Shown: piece by piece, positions 8,283 through 17,393 of the stretch
Layout: the number at the start of each line of letters is the position of its first letter
Numbering within the stretch: the first letter of the stretch is position 1
Source: JBMOKT01 sp049323895
GTDB taxonomy: Bacteria; Bacillota; Peptococcia; Peptococcales; BICA1-8
Direction: 5' to 3'
DNA length: 64,000 nucleotides
Assembly (NCBI GenBank): GCA_049323895.1
Contig: JBMOKT010000031.1
Location: 158,642-222,641 of the forward strand
Notes under the pieces: generated by a model
What the model was told of the DNA's origin: nothing
Databases searched by the model: none
The model's input: the letters and a program-made list of their open reading frames with translations, nothing else
Program-made: the position numbers and the translations under genes

Positions 8283-10982
8283 TTATTCTTCAGTAGTCAT
8301 ATTATCCAGCTGGTTTATTAAGTTTTCTAGGGTATTTAATGCTTCTCCATATTGTGACCAGTTACCTTCTTGGGCGGCAGATTTGGCTTTTTCAAAGGCT
8401 TCTTTTACCTGACGGGATAAATATCTAATATTTAATTCAGAGGGGGGAAGGTCTTCGCCGCCCTGGTCATCCTCAGTTATTATTTGACCCTGACCGAAAA
8501 TTTTATATAGTGCTTCTTCTAGGGTTTCTTCCATTACTATGGTATCCCTGAAAGCTACAATAATTCTTTTAACCTCGGGAAGGCTGTTGGCATTATCTGC
8601 CTGGATATATAAGGGTTCAACATACAGTATTGAATCCTTAATAGGTATAACCAATAGGTTTCCTCTTAGGACAGATGAGCCCTTTTGTCCCCATAGGGAT
8701 AACTCTCTGGAAATGTCGGAATCTTGGTCAATTCGTGATTCAATTTGCATAGGACCGTAGACCAGTTTTTGTTTAGGGAATTTAAATAATATTAATTCTC
8801 CGTATTTTTCCCCATCATTACGGGCAGCCAGCCAGGCAATCATATTATCCTTATTTGCCGGGGTAAAGGGTCGCATTAAAAGAAATTCCTGGGAGGGCGA
8901 GTCGGGGAGACTCATGTTAATATAATATGGCTTTACATATTGGGTTGTGTTTTCCTGATAAAGTTCCTTAGCAATGTGCCAGGCATCCTCCTTGTTATAG
9001 AAAACCCTTGGATTATTCATGTGGTAATCTTGGTAAACAAGAGTTTGAATTTCAAAAAGGTCGGTAGGATACCTTAGATGGTTTTTAAATTCCTGGGGCA
9101 AATCTGAAAAAGATTTAAAAAATCCAGGAAAAATCTTAGCATAGCTTTTGGCGACGGGATCCTCTTCATCAATTAAATAAAAATCTACTGAACCATTGTA
9201 GGCATCAATAATTACTTTAACGGAATTTCTAATATAGTTTATTCCTTGGAAACTACCTGAGGAAACTGGTTCTGAATAGGGATATTTGTTGCTTAAGGTA
9301 TAAGCATCCAATATCCAATAAAGTTTGCCCTGGTTTATCACCAGGTAGGGATCTTGATCATAACTTAAAAAAGGAGCTATTTTCTCAACCCTATCTTTAA
9401 TATTTCTCTCTAAAAGAATTTTACTGTCCTTTGTAATGACGCTGGAAACAAGGATTTTCATACTTCCCTTATTTAAAGCAAACAATAGTTTATTAATTCC
9501 GTTAAGGGGGATTCCAGCTGTTCCTTCGTAAACTGTTTCTGCATTATTGTTGCCAAGGGGATAGTCAAATTCCTTTTCAAGGGTGTTAACTATGACATAG
9601 TCCTCGGTAAGTTGTCCGAAATAGATTTCTGGTCTAGTAATAGTTAATTGGTCAATAACAGTGACCGGGGGGATATCCCTTACAATCAATGATGGCTGTC
9701 CTTGGGGTGTTATTTTATTTACAGGAGCAACTACAGCACCGTAACCATGGGTATACTTCAGGTATCTGTTTATCCAGGTTTGGGTTTGTGGGCTACTTTG
9801 ATCCAATTCCCTGGCTGCCAAGAAAACCTGCGTCTGCTGACCATCAATTATATACCTATCTACGTCCACTTCTGGAAAGTTATAGTAAGGTCGTAAACTT
9901 TGAAGTTGGTTAAAAATCGTCTTAGCAGGGCGAAAATCATTTATCCTGATGTTATTAATTGTAGCAGAAGCATTTTCTAAATCCCTGGTTGTGAGGGTGT
10001 CAGAAGCCTCAAATTCAATTTGCTTTATTTTATCAAGGTTAAAAGCTTGGCTTGTCATATTAATATTGGTTAAAATATATTTTTCTTCTTTGTTTATCTC
10101 ATTAGGATTAACAATAAAGTTTTGCACTAAGTTTTGCGCCAGACCTCCAAGAACAACAACTATTATTAATAGTGCGGGACCAATAGCTGCAAAACGAAGG
10201 TTGTTTTTTCTGATACCTATAAAAATTAAGATGCCGGCAATAAGGGAAATGCCTGAAGCAATATAATAGTAAGGCAGTGTAACATTTAAATCGGTGTAGC
10301 TTGCTCCAAAAGCAGCACCCCTAGGGGAATAAACCAGATTTGCTAATTTTAACTGGTAACCGATTATTAATAATAGGAAAAAGGCAATGGCAAAATACCC
10401 TAGACGGGTAACTACAGTCTTAACCGGAGTATTGCCTAAACCTTGGATATAGAAAGTGAATAGGAAGTTCAAAATAGCAATGACAAACAAAAACAACATG
10501 GCTAAAGAAAAAATTGTCTCATACAAGGATAAATCAAAAAAATAAAAGCTTAAATCCCGATTAAAAACAGGATCTTGCATCCCAAAAGGAACACTGTTGA
10601 AAAACAACAAAATATTTTCCCACAATGCAGTAGCTGCTAGTAAGGCAGCAAATAAACCTAATATAAGGGAGGGAAAAGCAAAGAGCAAGGTTTTATTTTT
10701 CGATTTGCCTGTTAAGTCAATTACGTTATCATCACTTATTTTAAATTTAGTTTTGGAATAAAGGGTGATATGTAAAGTCAAAAAAACAAGTAGTGAAACA
10801 ATAAGAAAAGTTATGGCGCCAATAATAATTTTCGCAGTTAAAGTTTTTATTAACACCGATTCATAACCTAATTCCCTAAACCATAAATAGTCAGTATAAA
10901 TACCCAACAGTTTAGGAATTCCTAAAATTAGCAGCAGAACTAATGGTGCTAAAAGGATAGTTCTTACCTTTTTTATAGTCAT
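8283..10982 (-). CDS. UPF0182 family membrane protein
   Basis: An 899-residue protein of the UPF0182 (COG1615) family, whose function is unknown. About seven hydrophobic helices occupy the first 320 residues. A long, mostly polar region follows, containing conserved-looking phrases such as TLEKEFDYPLGN and LRYPTDLFEIQ. The acidic, helical C-terminus (VKEAFEKAKSAAQEGNW) is typical of the family. The frame opens at 11093, but the ATG at 10982 gives the normal start TIKKVRTILLAPL. Its AGGAGG site is 13 bases upstream, rather far. It stands alone. Full family length is preserved. Confidence 0.88.
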   Translation of the reverse strand: MTIKKVRTILLAPLVLLLILGIPKLLGIYTDYLWFRELGYESVLIKTLTAKIIIGAITFLIVSLLVFLTLHITLYSKTKFKISDDNVIDLTGKSKNKTLLFAFPSLILGLFAALLAATALWENILLFFNSVPFGMQDPVFNRDLSFYFFDLSLYETIFSLAMLFLFVIAILNFLFTFYIQGLGNTPVKTVVTRLGYFAIAFFLLLIIGYQLKLANLVYSPRGAAFGASYTDLNVTLPYYYIASGISLIAGILIFIGIRKNNLRFAAIGPALLIIVVVLGGLAQNLVQNFIVNPNEINKEEKYILTNINMTSQAFNLDKIKQIEFEASDTLTTRDLENASATINNIRINDFRPAKTIFNQLQSLRPYYNFPEVDVDRYIIDGQQTQVFLAARELDQSSPQTQTWINRYLKYTHGYGAVVAPVNKITPQGQPSLIVRDIPPVTVIDQLTITRPEIYFGQLTEDYVIVNTLEKEFDYPLGNNNAETVYEGTAGIPLNGINKLLFALNKGSMKILVSSVITKDSKILLERNIKDRVEKIAPFLSYDQDPYLVINQGKLYWILDAYTLSNKYPYSEPVSSGSFQGINYIRNSVKVIIDAYNGSVDFYLIDEEDPVAKSYAKIFPGFFKSFSDLPQEFKNHLRYPTDLFEIQTLVYQDYHMNNPRVFYNKEDAWHIAKELYQENTTQYVKPYYINMSLPDSPSQEFLLMRPFTPANKDNMIAWLAARNDGEKYGELILFKFPKQKLVYGPMQIESRIDQDSDISRELSLWGQKGSSVLRGNLLVIPIKDSILYVEPLYIQADNANSLPEVKRIIVAFRDTIVMEETLEEALYKIFGQGQIITEDDQGGEDLPPSELNIRYLSRQVKEAFEKAKSAAQEGNWSQYGEALNTLENLINQLDNMTTEE

Positions 10983-11123
10983 ATTTAAAATTTGTCCTCC
11001 TGTTAAATTCTTACTATATTTACTCCCAATAATTAGGGATATTAAACATAAGGTATGAAAATTATAATATTTGAAATAATATAATATATCCATTTATAAC
11101 AATTTATTTTAGCAAAGAATATG

Positions 11124-11153
11124 GGAAAAATCAAAGCCAGCATTGAGCTGGCT
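11124..11153 (-). terminator. Terminator after the tautomerase gene
   Basis: The hairpin AGCCAGC/GCTGGCT has a 5-base loop and is followed on the minus strand by a T-rich tail (TTTGATTTTT). Confidence 0.7.
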
Positions 11154-11175
11154 CTATGAACACTTGGTATAAGTC

Positions 11176-11358
11176 TCAGTCACATCTTAATTTGCCTGCT
11201 TTAGCAATATGTTGGGGAGACATTTCCCTAAGGATAATTGTAACATTTTCCTTGGAGCAATTAACTGATTCAGCAATAGCATCGGTGACTTTTGCAACCA
11301 AAGCTCTTTTTTGCTCAAGGGTTCTTCCTTCTACTAATTCAATTTGTACAATCGGCAT
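11176..11358 (-). CDS. 4-oxalocrotonate tautomerase family protein
   Basis: A 60-residue enzyme of the tautomerase superfamily, in which the amino-terminal proline exposed after Met removal is the catalytic base. The start at 11358 yields Met-Pro-Ile-Val, keeping Pro1. A GTG two codons earlier would bury it, so the ATG is preferred, and GGGAGG lies 8 bases upstream. The helix-forming segment LEQKRALVAKVTDAI is typical. No aromatic-degradation genes are nearby, so the physiological substrate is unknown. Confidence 0.85.
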   Translation of the reverse strand: MPIVQIELVEGRTLEQKRALVAKVTDAIAESVNCSKENVTIILREMSPQHIAKAGKLRCD

Positions 11359-11478
11359 ATACACAACCTCCCACTTTATTTACATTTAAAATTAATAATT
11401 CTGCGTGTGAATTTAAAAACCTTTTTATTTTTAAAAAAATTTAATACTTTCTAATGAAAAAACAAAGGAGTGGGCTAT

Positions 11479-11655
11479 ATGGACTTAAATGAAATCAAAA
11501 ATGATATCAAAGATACTATTCCCAGCGATACCTATATTAATTCAATTTCTCCCGGTGCACTGGCAATCGAAAGGTTCAAACTCGCCATGACATTAGATGG
11601 TGATGATGAGAAAACAACAAAATTAAGGGAAACTTTACTTGAAAAAGATCAATAG
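11479..11655 (+). CDS. Small hypothetical protein
   Basis: A 58-residue soluble, acidic protein. The AAAGGAG site is 8 bases before the ATG at 11479, better placed than the in-frame GTG at 11470. The middle contains SPGALAIERFKLAMTLDGDDE. No domain was recognised. It lies 76 bases ahead of the LysM protein gene and may be co-transcribed. Confidence 0.6.
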   Translation: MDLNEIKNDIKDTIPSDTYINSISPGALAIERFKLAMTLDGDDEKTTKLRETLLEKDQ

Positions 11656-11731
11656 TATTAATTCTTGACGCACAATCACTCCTTAGCTTCATATAATAAA
11701 TTGAAATAATTGAAGCAAAGGAGTGATATTT

Positions 11732-12805
11732 TTGACATATGTTGTAAGATCAGGTGATACTTTATACCTAATTGCCCAACGGTTCAACACTACAGTAGAA
11801 AGGTTAATGCAATTAAACAATATTACTGATCCAAATATGATTATGGTGGGAAGGGTTCTGATTATAAGACCCGAACAGCCTGAGCCACAGCCCCCATTAG
11901 GGGCCCAGTGGTGTCCTCGTCTAACCCTTGGCAATAGAGGAGCAGCTGTGCGGGAAGTCCAGCAGTTACTAAGGGACAGAGGTTTTGATTTAGGAGGAGT
12001 GGACGGTGTATTTGGTGCCCGTACCAGGGCCGCTGTTGTAAACTTTCAGAGAAGCAATAATTTAAGTGTAACAGGAGAAGTAGATATTCAAACATGGCGG
12101 GCTTTGGGAAGACAGTGCGGTGGGCAAAATGTCTCAGTGTGTCCGGTAATTAGACAAGGGGACAGGGGTAGCGCTGTCAGATTTTTACAAAGTCTTTTGC
12201 AAAGGAGAAACTATGCACCAGGACCAATTGATGGAGTATTTGGTGCCGATACCCGAGCAGCAGTAATTGCCTTCCAGTCTAATAATAATCTACCATTAAC
12301 GGGGACTGTCAACCAGGCTACATGGAATGCTTTAGGAGTAACCTGTGTGCCAGTAGACCCTGACCAGGGTGGAGGAGGGGGAACGCCTCCTGCAGTACCC
12401 GACGAAGGTGACGGGTTAAATTATACCTGGCAGGAAATAGAGGGTTTCCGTTATCTTTTGGCAACCAATGAGAGACGTTATTATAGAGGTCAGCCTGTCA
12501 ATATTACTTTTAGAAAAAGAAACATAACTGACCAAACTGTAACTTTAGAGTATCCATCAAGTCAATTATTTGATTTTTATATTTCCAATGCCAACGGCAG
12601 GGAAATATGGCGTTGGTCTGAGGACCGTGCCTTCCTGCCTGTTGTAAGGGAAATGGTGCTTGCTCCTGGTCAGTCTGAGACTATTGATATAACATGGGAT
12701 CAAAGAAATAAGAGCGGAAATTTAGTTAATCCTCAAACATTTACTTTATGGGGTACTAATAAGGCAACAGGCCAATCGGTATCTGTCCAGTTTGAAGTTT
12801 ATTAA
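11732..12805 (+). CDS. LysM - PG_binding_1 x2 - BsuPI-domain protein
   Basis: A 357-residue cell-wall or spore-envelope protein. Residues 1-46 form a LysM peptidoglycan-binding domain (YVVRSGDTLYLIAQRFN). Two peptidoglycan-binding type 1 repeats follow, each with a GVFGA(R/D)TRAAV signature. After a Gly/Pro linker the last 120 residues resemble the BsuPI intracellular proteinase inhibitor domain. No hydrolase domain or classical signal peptide is visible. The start is taken as TTG at 11732, with AAAGGAG 8 bases upstream; the GTG at 11723 overlaps the Shine-Dalgarno. LysM proteins without signal peptides are common on spores, so sporulation is plausible but unproven. Confidence 0.82.
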   Translation: MTYVVRSGDTLYLIAQRFNTTVERLMQLNNITDPNMIMVGRVLIIRPEQPEPQPPLGAQWCPRLTLGNRGAAVREVQQLLRDRGFDLGGVDGVFGARTRAAVVNFQRSNNLSVTGEVDIQTWRALGRQCGGQNVSVCPVIRQGDRGSAVRFLQSLLQRRNYAPGPIDGVFGADTRAAVIAFQSNNNLPLTGTVNQATWNALGVTCVPVDPDQGGGGGTPPAVPDEGDGLNYTWQEIEGFRYLLATNERRYYRGQPVNITFRKRNITDQTVTLEYPSSQLFDFYISNANGREIWRWSEDRAFLPVVREMVLAPGQSETIDITWDQRNKSGNLVNPQTFTLWGTNKATGQSVSVQFEVY

Positions 12806-12822
12806 ACCAAAACATAAATGCA

Positions 12823-12849
12823 AAACCCGAGCTAGGCTCGGGTTTCTCT
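12823..12849 (+). terminator. Terminator after the LysM protein gene
   Basis: A ten-bp stem AAACCCGAGC/GCTCGGGTTT with a 3-base loop. The T run is weak on both strands. It overlaps the end of the convergent small gene. Confidence 0.75.
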
Positions 12850-13020
12850 TTTAAATATTGCAACTAGACAGGAACTGGAGTTAGTACAAGTGTGGGGGAA
12901 GATTTGGTATAACTCCCAGTCATCTTCGCTTTCGTAGTTTAGGCTTAGGTCCAGTAATTTTTCCATAACCAGGCAACCTTGGGAAGGACTTATACGTACT
13001 GATTTATATTCAATTCCCAC
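12832..13020 (-). CDS. DUF4177-like small protein
   Basis: A 62-residue protein with the pattern EYKSVRI, then DWELYQIFP, then LVAIFKR, matching the small DUF4177 family (function unknown). The start is GTG with GGAGG 8 bases upstream. It has four cysteines or near-cysteine Ser/Thr clusters in the middle, not arranged as a zinc finger. It ends inside the terminator shared with the convergent gene. Confidence 0.65.
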   Translation of the reverse strand: MGIEYKSVRISPSQGCLVMEKLLDLSLNYESEDDWELYQIFPHTCTNSSSCLVAIFKRETRA

Positions 13021-13151
13021 CAGAAAAACCTCCTATTTTCATCACTCAATCTAATATATGATTAGTTGTATATAAAATGGGAATAAATTGGTGGAAACTT
13101 TAAATAAAGAAATTCGTCATAAATAATTATTAATAGATAGGGGGGCTTAAA

Positions 13152-13388
13152 TTGATTGACATTAAAAAAGTTGAGGAAGAATTTCATTGCCAGAAATGTA
13201 AAGGGGTAGGTGCTGATGTCAGAGAATTAGCTATGACCGGTACTGGTCATAGCAAACTCTTTGACATCCAACACAACGAATATTTGTTTATTTCTTGTAA
13301 ACAGTGCGGATTTACCGAAGTCTATAATCTACATATCATTGAAAAAAGACCTTCTTCCTGGTTGATGGATTTACTAATAGGAGGTTAA
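13152..13388 (+). CDS. Zinc-ribbon protein (DUF2082-like)
   Basis: A 78-residue protein with two CxxC pairs (CQKC and CKQC) about 37 residues apart, as in DUF2082 nucleic-acid-binding zinc ribbons. The segment between them contains TGTGHSKLFDIQ. The start is TTG with a GGGGGG site a few bases upstream. A strong shared terminator follows. The cellular role is unknown. Confidence 0.75.
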   Translation: MIDIKKVEEEFHCQKCKGVGADVRELAMTGTGHSKLFDIQHNEYLFISCKQCGFTEVYNLHIIEKRPSSWLMDLLIGG

Positions 13389-13422
13389 AAAAACCCGGGG
13401 AAAAATTCACCCGGGTTTTTTC
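13388..13422. terminator. Bidirectional terminator
   Basis: The stem AACCCGGG/CCCGGGTT has an A tract on one side and a T run on the other. It separates convergent genes. Confidence 0.85.
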
Positions 13423-14598
13423 TTATTTGTTATATACCTCCATAGCTGCCGCAGCACCTATGCCTGACTCAATATTATAGTTTTGTGCTTTAAGCGCACT
13501 TTCAAGGGCAGTAAGTAAAAGAAGTACATTTTGTTCATTGCAAGTATATCCCATGGTTCCAATTCTCCACACTTTTCCTTTACCTTCGCCTAATCCGCCG
13601 CCGATTTCAATATTAAACCTGTTAAGTAAATATTTGCGAACAGATACATCATCAACACCTTCGGGAATTACTGCAGATGTAAGCATGGGAAGTCTATGTC
13701 CCTCTTGAGCCCACATCTTAATGCCCATGGCTTCCAAACCTGTTTTAAGCGCTTTTGAGTGGAGTTCGTGGCGGGCGAAGCGGGCTTCTAGACCTTCTTC
13801 ATAAATTAAACGTAAAGATTCTCTTAAGGCATAATTCATATTAATTGGAGCTGTATGATGGTATGCCCTTTGTTGACCCCAATAGTTTTGAATCATGGTT
13901 AGATCCAGATACCAAATGGGAACTTTCGTCTTACGGCTATTGATAACTTTTTGTGCTTGTTCGCTGAAGGTAACAGGTGCCAGACCAGGGGGGCAGCTGA
14001 TACATTTTTGGGTACCGCTATAGGCACCGTCAATACCCCACTCATCAATTTTCACCTCTGTACCTGCTAAGGAAGTTACACAGTCTACCAGGAGCATGGA
14101 GTCATATTGTTTGCATAATTGGGATATTTCTTCAAGGGGTTGCAGGACACCTGTTGAGGTTTCGGCATGGACAAGTGCTACAAATTTAGCCTTGGTTTTT
14201 TCTAATGTGTCTTTTACTTTCTCAGCCTCAATAATCCTTCCCCATGGAGCTTCAATTAAGGTTACCTCCGCTTTCAAGCGTTGGCAAATATCCAGCATTC
14301 TTCCGCCGAAGACACCATTAACACAGACAATTACCTTATCCCCTTCATCTATAAGGTTTGCCAATACTGTTTCCATACCGGCACTGCCAGTTCCCGGCAT
14401 GGCCATAGTAAGCTGGTTCTTTGTCCGGAAAACATAACGCATTAATTCCATGGTTTCATTCATGATGTCTAAAAATTCTGGGTCTAGATGTCCTAGAATA
14501 GGAGCAGACATAGCCCGAAGCACTCTTGGGTCAACATTACTTGGTCCCGGACCCATTAAAATCCGTTCAGTGGGTTTGAGTTCACCGTAGGTTTTCAT
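13423..14598 (-). CDS. Class V aminotransferase (alanine/serine-glyoxylate aminotransferase family)
   Basis: A PLP enzyme that moves an amino group from alanine or serine to glyoxylate. It has the family opening ILMGPGPSNVDPRVL, the GTGSAGMETVLANL cofactor loop, the VDCVTSLAGTEVKID strand and the PLP lysine in SGTQKC. Length (391 aa) is normal. The ATG at 14598 is chosen because AAAGGATG lies about 9-12 bases upstream; the ATG at 14610 overlaps that site. It stands alone, opposite possible operators. With glycolate-oxidase-type genes 10 kb away, a link through glyoxylate is possible but only inferred. Soluble hydrogenase subunits with this fold are an alternative label. Confidence 0.85.
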   Translation of the reverse strand: MKTYGELKPTERILMGPGPSNVDPRVLRAMSAPILGHLDPEFLDIMNETMELMRYVFRTKNQLTMAMPGTGSAGMETVLANLIDEGDKVIVCVNGVFGGRMLDICQRLKAEVTLIEAPWGRIIEAEKVKDTLEKTKAKFVALVHAETSTGVLQPLEEISQLCKQYDSMLLVDCVTSLAGTEVKIDEWGIDGAYSGTQKCISCPPGLAPVTFSEQAQKVINSRKTKVPIWYLDLTMIQNYWGQQRAYHHTAPINMNYALRESLRLIYEEGLEARFARHELHSKALKTGLEAMGIKMWAQEGHRLPMLTSAVIPEGVDDVSVRKYLLNRFNIEIGGGLGEGKGKVWRIGTMGYTCNEQNVLLLLTALESALKAQNYNIESGIGAAAAMEVYNK

Positions 14599-14627
14599 GT
14601 AAAATATCATCCTTTCATTCGCGAATT

Positions 14628-14662
14628 GTATACATTCATATTTGTATACTTAGACATGTCTA
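14628..14662 (-). promoter_or_regulatory. Candidate operator: two GTATAC boxes and a 12-bp palindrome
   Basis: GTATAC occurs at 14628 and 14644, and the perfect palindrome TAGACATGTCTA lies at 14651-14662. All are within 65 bases of the aminotransferase start. GTATAC-type boxes resemble GntR-family operators. No regulator gene is adjacent. Confidence 0.4.
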
Positions 14663-14759
14663 AATTAATTCCTTCCAGAAAAATAAAAATTGATAATAAA
14701 ATTATTATTGTATTAATTGACCATAAATATTATATTTTAAATAAAAATGGAAAAATAAA

Positions 14760-14862
14760 TTAGAAAAACATGACTTGCGCCGAGCCTCTGGCTACTGCGG
14801 AAGCCGATGTTGCACTTATACTTATTTCCTTAAAAGTTATACTTTATTAATAAGTACAAGAA
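14760..14862 (+). repeat. Dispersed hairpin repeat, full copy
   Basis: The hairpin half (CTTGCGCCGAGCC followed by GCGGAAGCCGATGTT) is followed by the AT-rich tail with CTTATACTTA and AAAGTTATACTTT. It ends 14 bases before the AIM24 start codon, so it forms most of that gene's leader. Confidence 0.8.
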
Positions 14863-14876
14863 AAGGTGGTATAAAA

Positions 14877-15644
14877 ATGGCAGATAAAATTGATTACAAA
14901 ATCTATGGCGATGACATGCAGATAATTGAGATTGAATTGGATTCTAATGAAGGAGTTAGGGCCGAAGCAGGTGCAATGATTTATATGAGTGATGGAATTC
15001 AAATGCAAACTTCAACAAATGGCGGTGTTTTTAGTGGTTTAAAGCGGATGGTAACCGGCGAAAGCTTTTTTATAACCACTTTTTACAATCAAAATCGAGA
15101 TAAAAGCCATGTTGCCTTTGGCGCACCATACCCCGGTAAAATAATTCCCCTGGATTTAGAGAAAATAGGTGGACACTTTTTATGTCAAAAAGATGCTTTT
15201 TTATGTTCTGCAAATGGAATTGAAATTGAAGTGGCCTTTACCAAAAGGATTGGGGCAGGTTTATTTGGAGGAGAAGGGTTTATTTTGCAAAGATTATCGG
15301 GTGATGGGATGGCCTTTGTTCATGCCGGCGGCACTATTATCAGCAAAGAACTTGCTGAAGGTGAGACCTTAAGAGTTGATACAGGGTGTCTTGTCGCTTT
15401 TGCTCCCACTGTTGATTATGATATCCAGTTTATTGGAGGATTTAAGAATGCCCTTTTTGGCGGTGAAGGTCTTTTCTTGGCCAAACTCACAGGTCCCGGA
15501 AAAGTATATTTGCAAAGCTTGCCTTTCTCCCGCTTAGCCGATCGGATTTTTGCCGCCGCACGTTTTCAAAACAAAGAGGAACAAAAAGGAATTGCTGGTA
15601 TAGGCGGCAATATATTGGGCGGATTTCTAGGAGGAAATAAATAA
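14877..15644 (+). CDS. AIM24/TIGR00266 family protein
   Basis: A 255-residue protein of the AIM24 family, whose biochemical role is unknown. Conserved features are the N-terminal EAGAMIYMS segment, SGLKRMVTGESFF, the tandem GLFGGEGF(I) and LFGGEGLFLAKLTGPG motifs, and a Gly-rich tail (IGGNILGGFLGG). The fold is expected to be a beta-rich trimer-like barrel. The frame opens at 14775 inside the upstream repeat. The ATG at 14877 with AAGGTGG upstream is the true start. Confidence 0.85.
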   Translation: MADKIDYKIYGDDMQIIEIELDSNEGVRAEAGAMIYMSDGIQMQTSTNGGVFSGLKRMVTGESFFITTFYNQNRDKSHVAFGAPYPGKIIPLDLEKIGGHFLCQKDAFLCSANGIEIEVAFTKRIGAGLFGGEGFILQRLSGDGMAFVHAGGTIISKELAEGETLRVDTGCLVAFAPTVDYDIQFIGGFKNALFGGEGLFLAKLTGPGKVYLQSLPFSRLADRIFAAARFQNKEEQKGIAGIGGNILGGFLGGNK

Positions 15645-15727
15645 AAGGTTTTTTAATCCAATAATTGCTTTAATGCTCGGGCTGTGTTAAATTATCTTTG
15701 GTTATTTTTTTGAAATAGGAGGTTAAC

Positions 15728-16795
15728 ATGAAGATAGGTTTAATAGGTCTGGCAGGGGTAGGAAAAACTACAATATTTAATCTTTTGACAAATACCAAGG
15801 CTCTGACAGGTTCATATGGTCTTAAGGATGCTAATATTGGCATGGCCAGAGTTCCTGATAAAAGAATGGATTTTTTAATTAATCTGTTTAAACCCCGTAA
15901 AACCAGTTATGCACAGATAGAATTTATTGACATTGCAGGAATGGTACCTGAAGGGGGTTCCAGAAAGTTTCTTGACGCGGTCAGAGATTGCGATGCCATT
16001 GTCCATGTCCTAAGGGCCTTTGAAAATCCAGATGTTCCCCATACCAATGACTCAATCAACCCTGTTAAGGATTTGGAAACGCTGGATATGGAACTGCTTT
16101 TTGCCGATTTGGAATTGTTGGATAAAAGAATTGAAAGGGTTAAAACCAGCAAAAAAATTAAGAAAGAACAACAGGATGAGCTTATCCTTCTTGAAAGATT
16201 ATATAAGCATTTGGAAGAAGGCGGCGATATCAGGCAGGTAGAACTTTCCGAGGAGGAAGAAAAGCAGCTGCGGGCTTACAGTTTCTTAACTGAAAAACCC
16301 AAATTAGTAGTCATAAATGTGGATGAAGCTCAATTTAAAAAAGGAAGTTATCCATCTGAAGAAAGTTTGCAAGGGTTATGCCTCCAGAAGGATATGCCGC
16401 TAATAGATATTTGCGGTCAAATTGAAGGGGAAATTAGTGAGTTAGGGGAAGAAGATAAGTCCTTATTTATGGAAGATTTAGGGATTCAGGAAACAGGGAT
16501 TGAGCGGTTAGCCAGGGCAGTTTACGAGAGATTGGGGCTAGTATCCTTTTTCACTGTGGGTGAGGACGAAGTTAAAGCCTGGACCATCAACAAAGGAACT
16601 CCTGCTAAAAAAGCAGCCGGAAAAATCCATTCTGATATTGAGAGAGGTTTTATTAGAGCTGAAGTTGTCAAATACAATGATTTGAGAGAACTAAATTCAA
16701 TGGCTAAAGTGAAGGAACAGGGACTGTTTCGCCTAGAAGGCAAGGAATATATTGTAGAAGATGGGGATATTATTAACTTCCGCTTCAACGTATAA
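15728..16795 (+). CDS. ychF: YchF/Obg-family P-loop ATPase/GTPase
   Basis: A translation-associated P-loop NTPase of the Obg superfamily. The G1 loop is GLAGVGKTT, the switch motif is DIAGM, and the G4 position reads NVDE rather than NKxD, as expected for YchF members that prefer ATP. A helical insert with many Glu/Lys (residues about 130-200) is followed by the C-terminal TGS-like domain (FFTVGEDEVKAWTINKGTPA). Length (355 aa) is close to the family norm. AGGAGG precedes the ATG. It is alone in its transcription unit. Confidence 0.88.
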   Translation: MKIGLIGLAGVGKTTIFNLLTNTKALTGSYGLKDANIGMARVPDKRMDFLINLFKPRKTSYAQIEFIDIAGMVPEGGSRKFLDAVRDCDAIVHVLRAFENPDVPHTNDSINPVKDLETLDMELLFADLELLDKRIERVKTSKKIKKEQQDELILLERLYKHLEEGGDIRQVELSEEEEKQLRAYSFLTEKPKLVVINVDEAQFKKGSYPSEESLQGLCLQKDMPLIDICGQIEGEISELGEEDKSLFMEDLGIQETGIERLARAVYERLGLVSFFTVGEDEVKAWTINKGTPAKKAAGKIHSDIERGFIRAEVVKYNDLRELNSMAKVKEQGLFRLEGKEYIVEDGDIINFRFNV

Positions 16796-16829
16796 ATTGA
16801 TTGGCTGGTGAAAAGCAGTTAATCAGAAA

Positions 16830-16861
16830 GGGGACACACCTTCCAAGGAAGGAATGTCCCC
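16830..16861. repeat. REP-like inverted repeat ending in GGGGACA
   Basis: GGGGACACACCTTCC is followed after 4 bases by GGAAGGAATGTCCCC, an almost perfect inverted repeat. Related ends occur at 61103-61154. Such ends often flank REP-associated Y1 transposases in Firmicutes, but no transposase is present here. Confidence 0.6.
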
Positions 16862-16977
16862 AACAATTACGCCTCCGGTTTTGGACCCTTCGGGCGCCTT
16901 GCTATCATTACTTCCATTGAAATAGTAACATTATTTACTGGTCACTGAGCACCGATTGCTAGTCACTATTCACTTAT

Positions 16978-17003
16978 TTTACTAGCCACTAACACTAGCC
17001 ACT
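16978..17003. repeat. ACTAGCCACT word repeat in the ychF downstream intergenic region
   Basis: Two copies of ACTAGCCACT are separated by AACA-like spacers, with looser CACT words upstream (16940-16975). Apart from this, the REP-like repeat at 16830 and the terminator at 17005, nothing coding is seen between 16796 and 17093. Confidence 0.45.
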
Positions 17004-17004
17004 T

Positions 17005-17039
17005 TTAAAAAAACCGAGCAATCAAATGCTCGGTTTTTT
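17005..17039 (+). terminator. Strong intrinsic terminator
   Basis: An eleven-bp stem AAACCGAGCA/TGCTCGGTTT is followed by six T. It lies 200 bases beyond ychF. Confidence 0.85.
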
Positions 17040-17093
17040 ATGTATGTATATTTTTTAAAAAGGGCAAAATAGTAAAAAAAGGGAGTGATGTTT

Positions 17094-17279
17094 ATGAGAC
17101 AGGAACATTCCTATAAAAATATAGCATATAGTTGTCCCAAATATGAATCTATCCAGCAAGCCCAAGGATTTGGAATTAGCTTAGCCAATATAGCCAGCAG
17201 ACCTTCCGGACCCCGTTGTGAACAATGTATACATTGGAATTCTGGTGGCTGTGAATTATTCTTGGCTAAGGGCAAATAA
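17094..17279 (+). CDS. Small Cys-containing hypothetical protein
   Basis: A 61-residue protein. Its C-terminal part reads RCEQCIHWNSGGCELF, giving a CxxC plus a third Cys nine residues on, and an earlier CPKY adds a fourth, which is consistent with metal or cluster binding. The ATG at 17094 has GGAG 8 bases upstream; the in-frame ATG at 17088 is too close. No family name was recognised. Confidence 0.65.
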   Translation: MRQEHSYKNIAYSCPKYESIQQAQGFGISLANIASRPSGPRCEQCIHWNSGGCELFLAKGK

Positions 17280-17393
17280 ATTATTATGAAATACTTTCTA
17301 AGATTTTTCAAAATTTTTAGGCAGGAGAACAAGCACTATGCGTCGAAAAATATATAAACTGAAAATAAATTAAATTATAGGGAGGGGTCTTTT

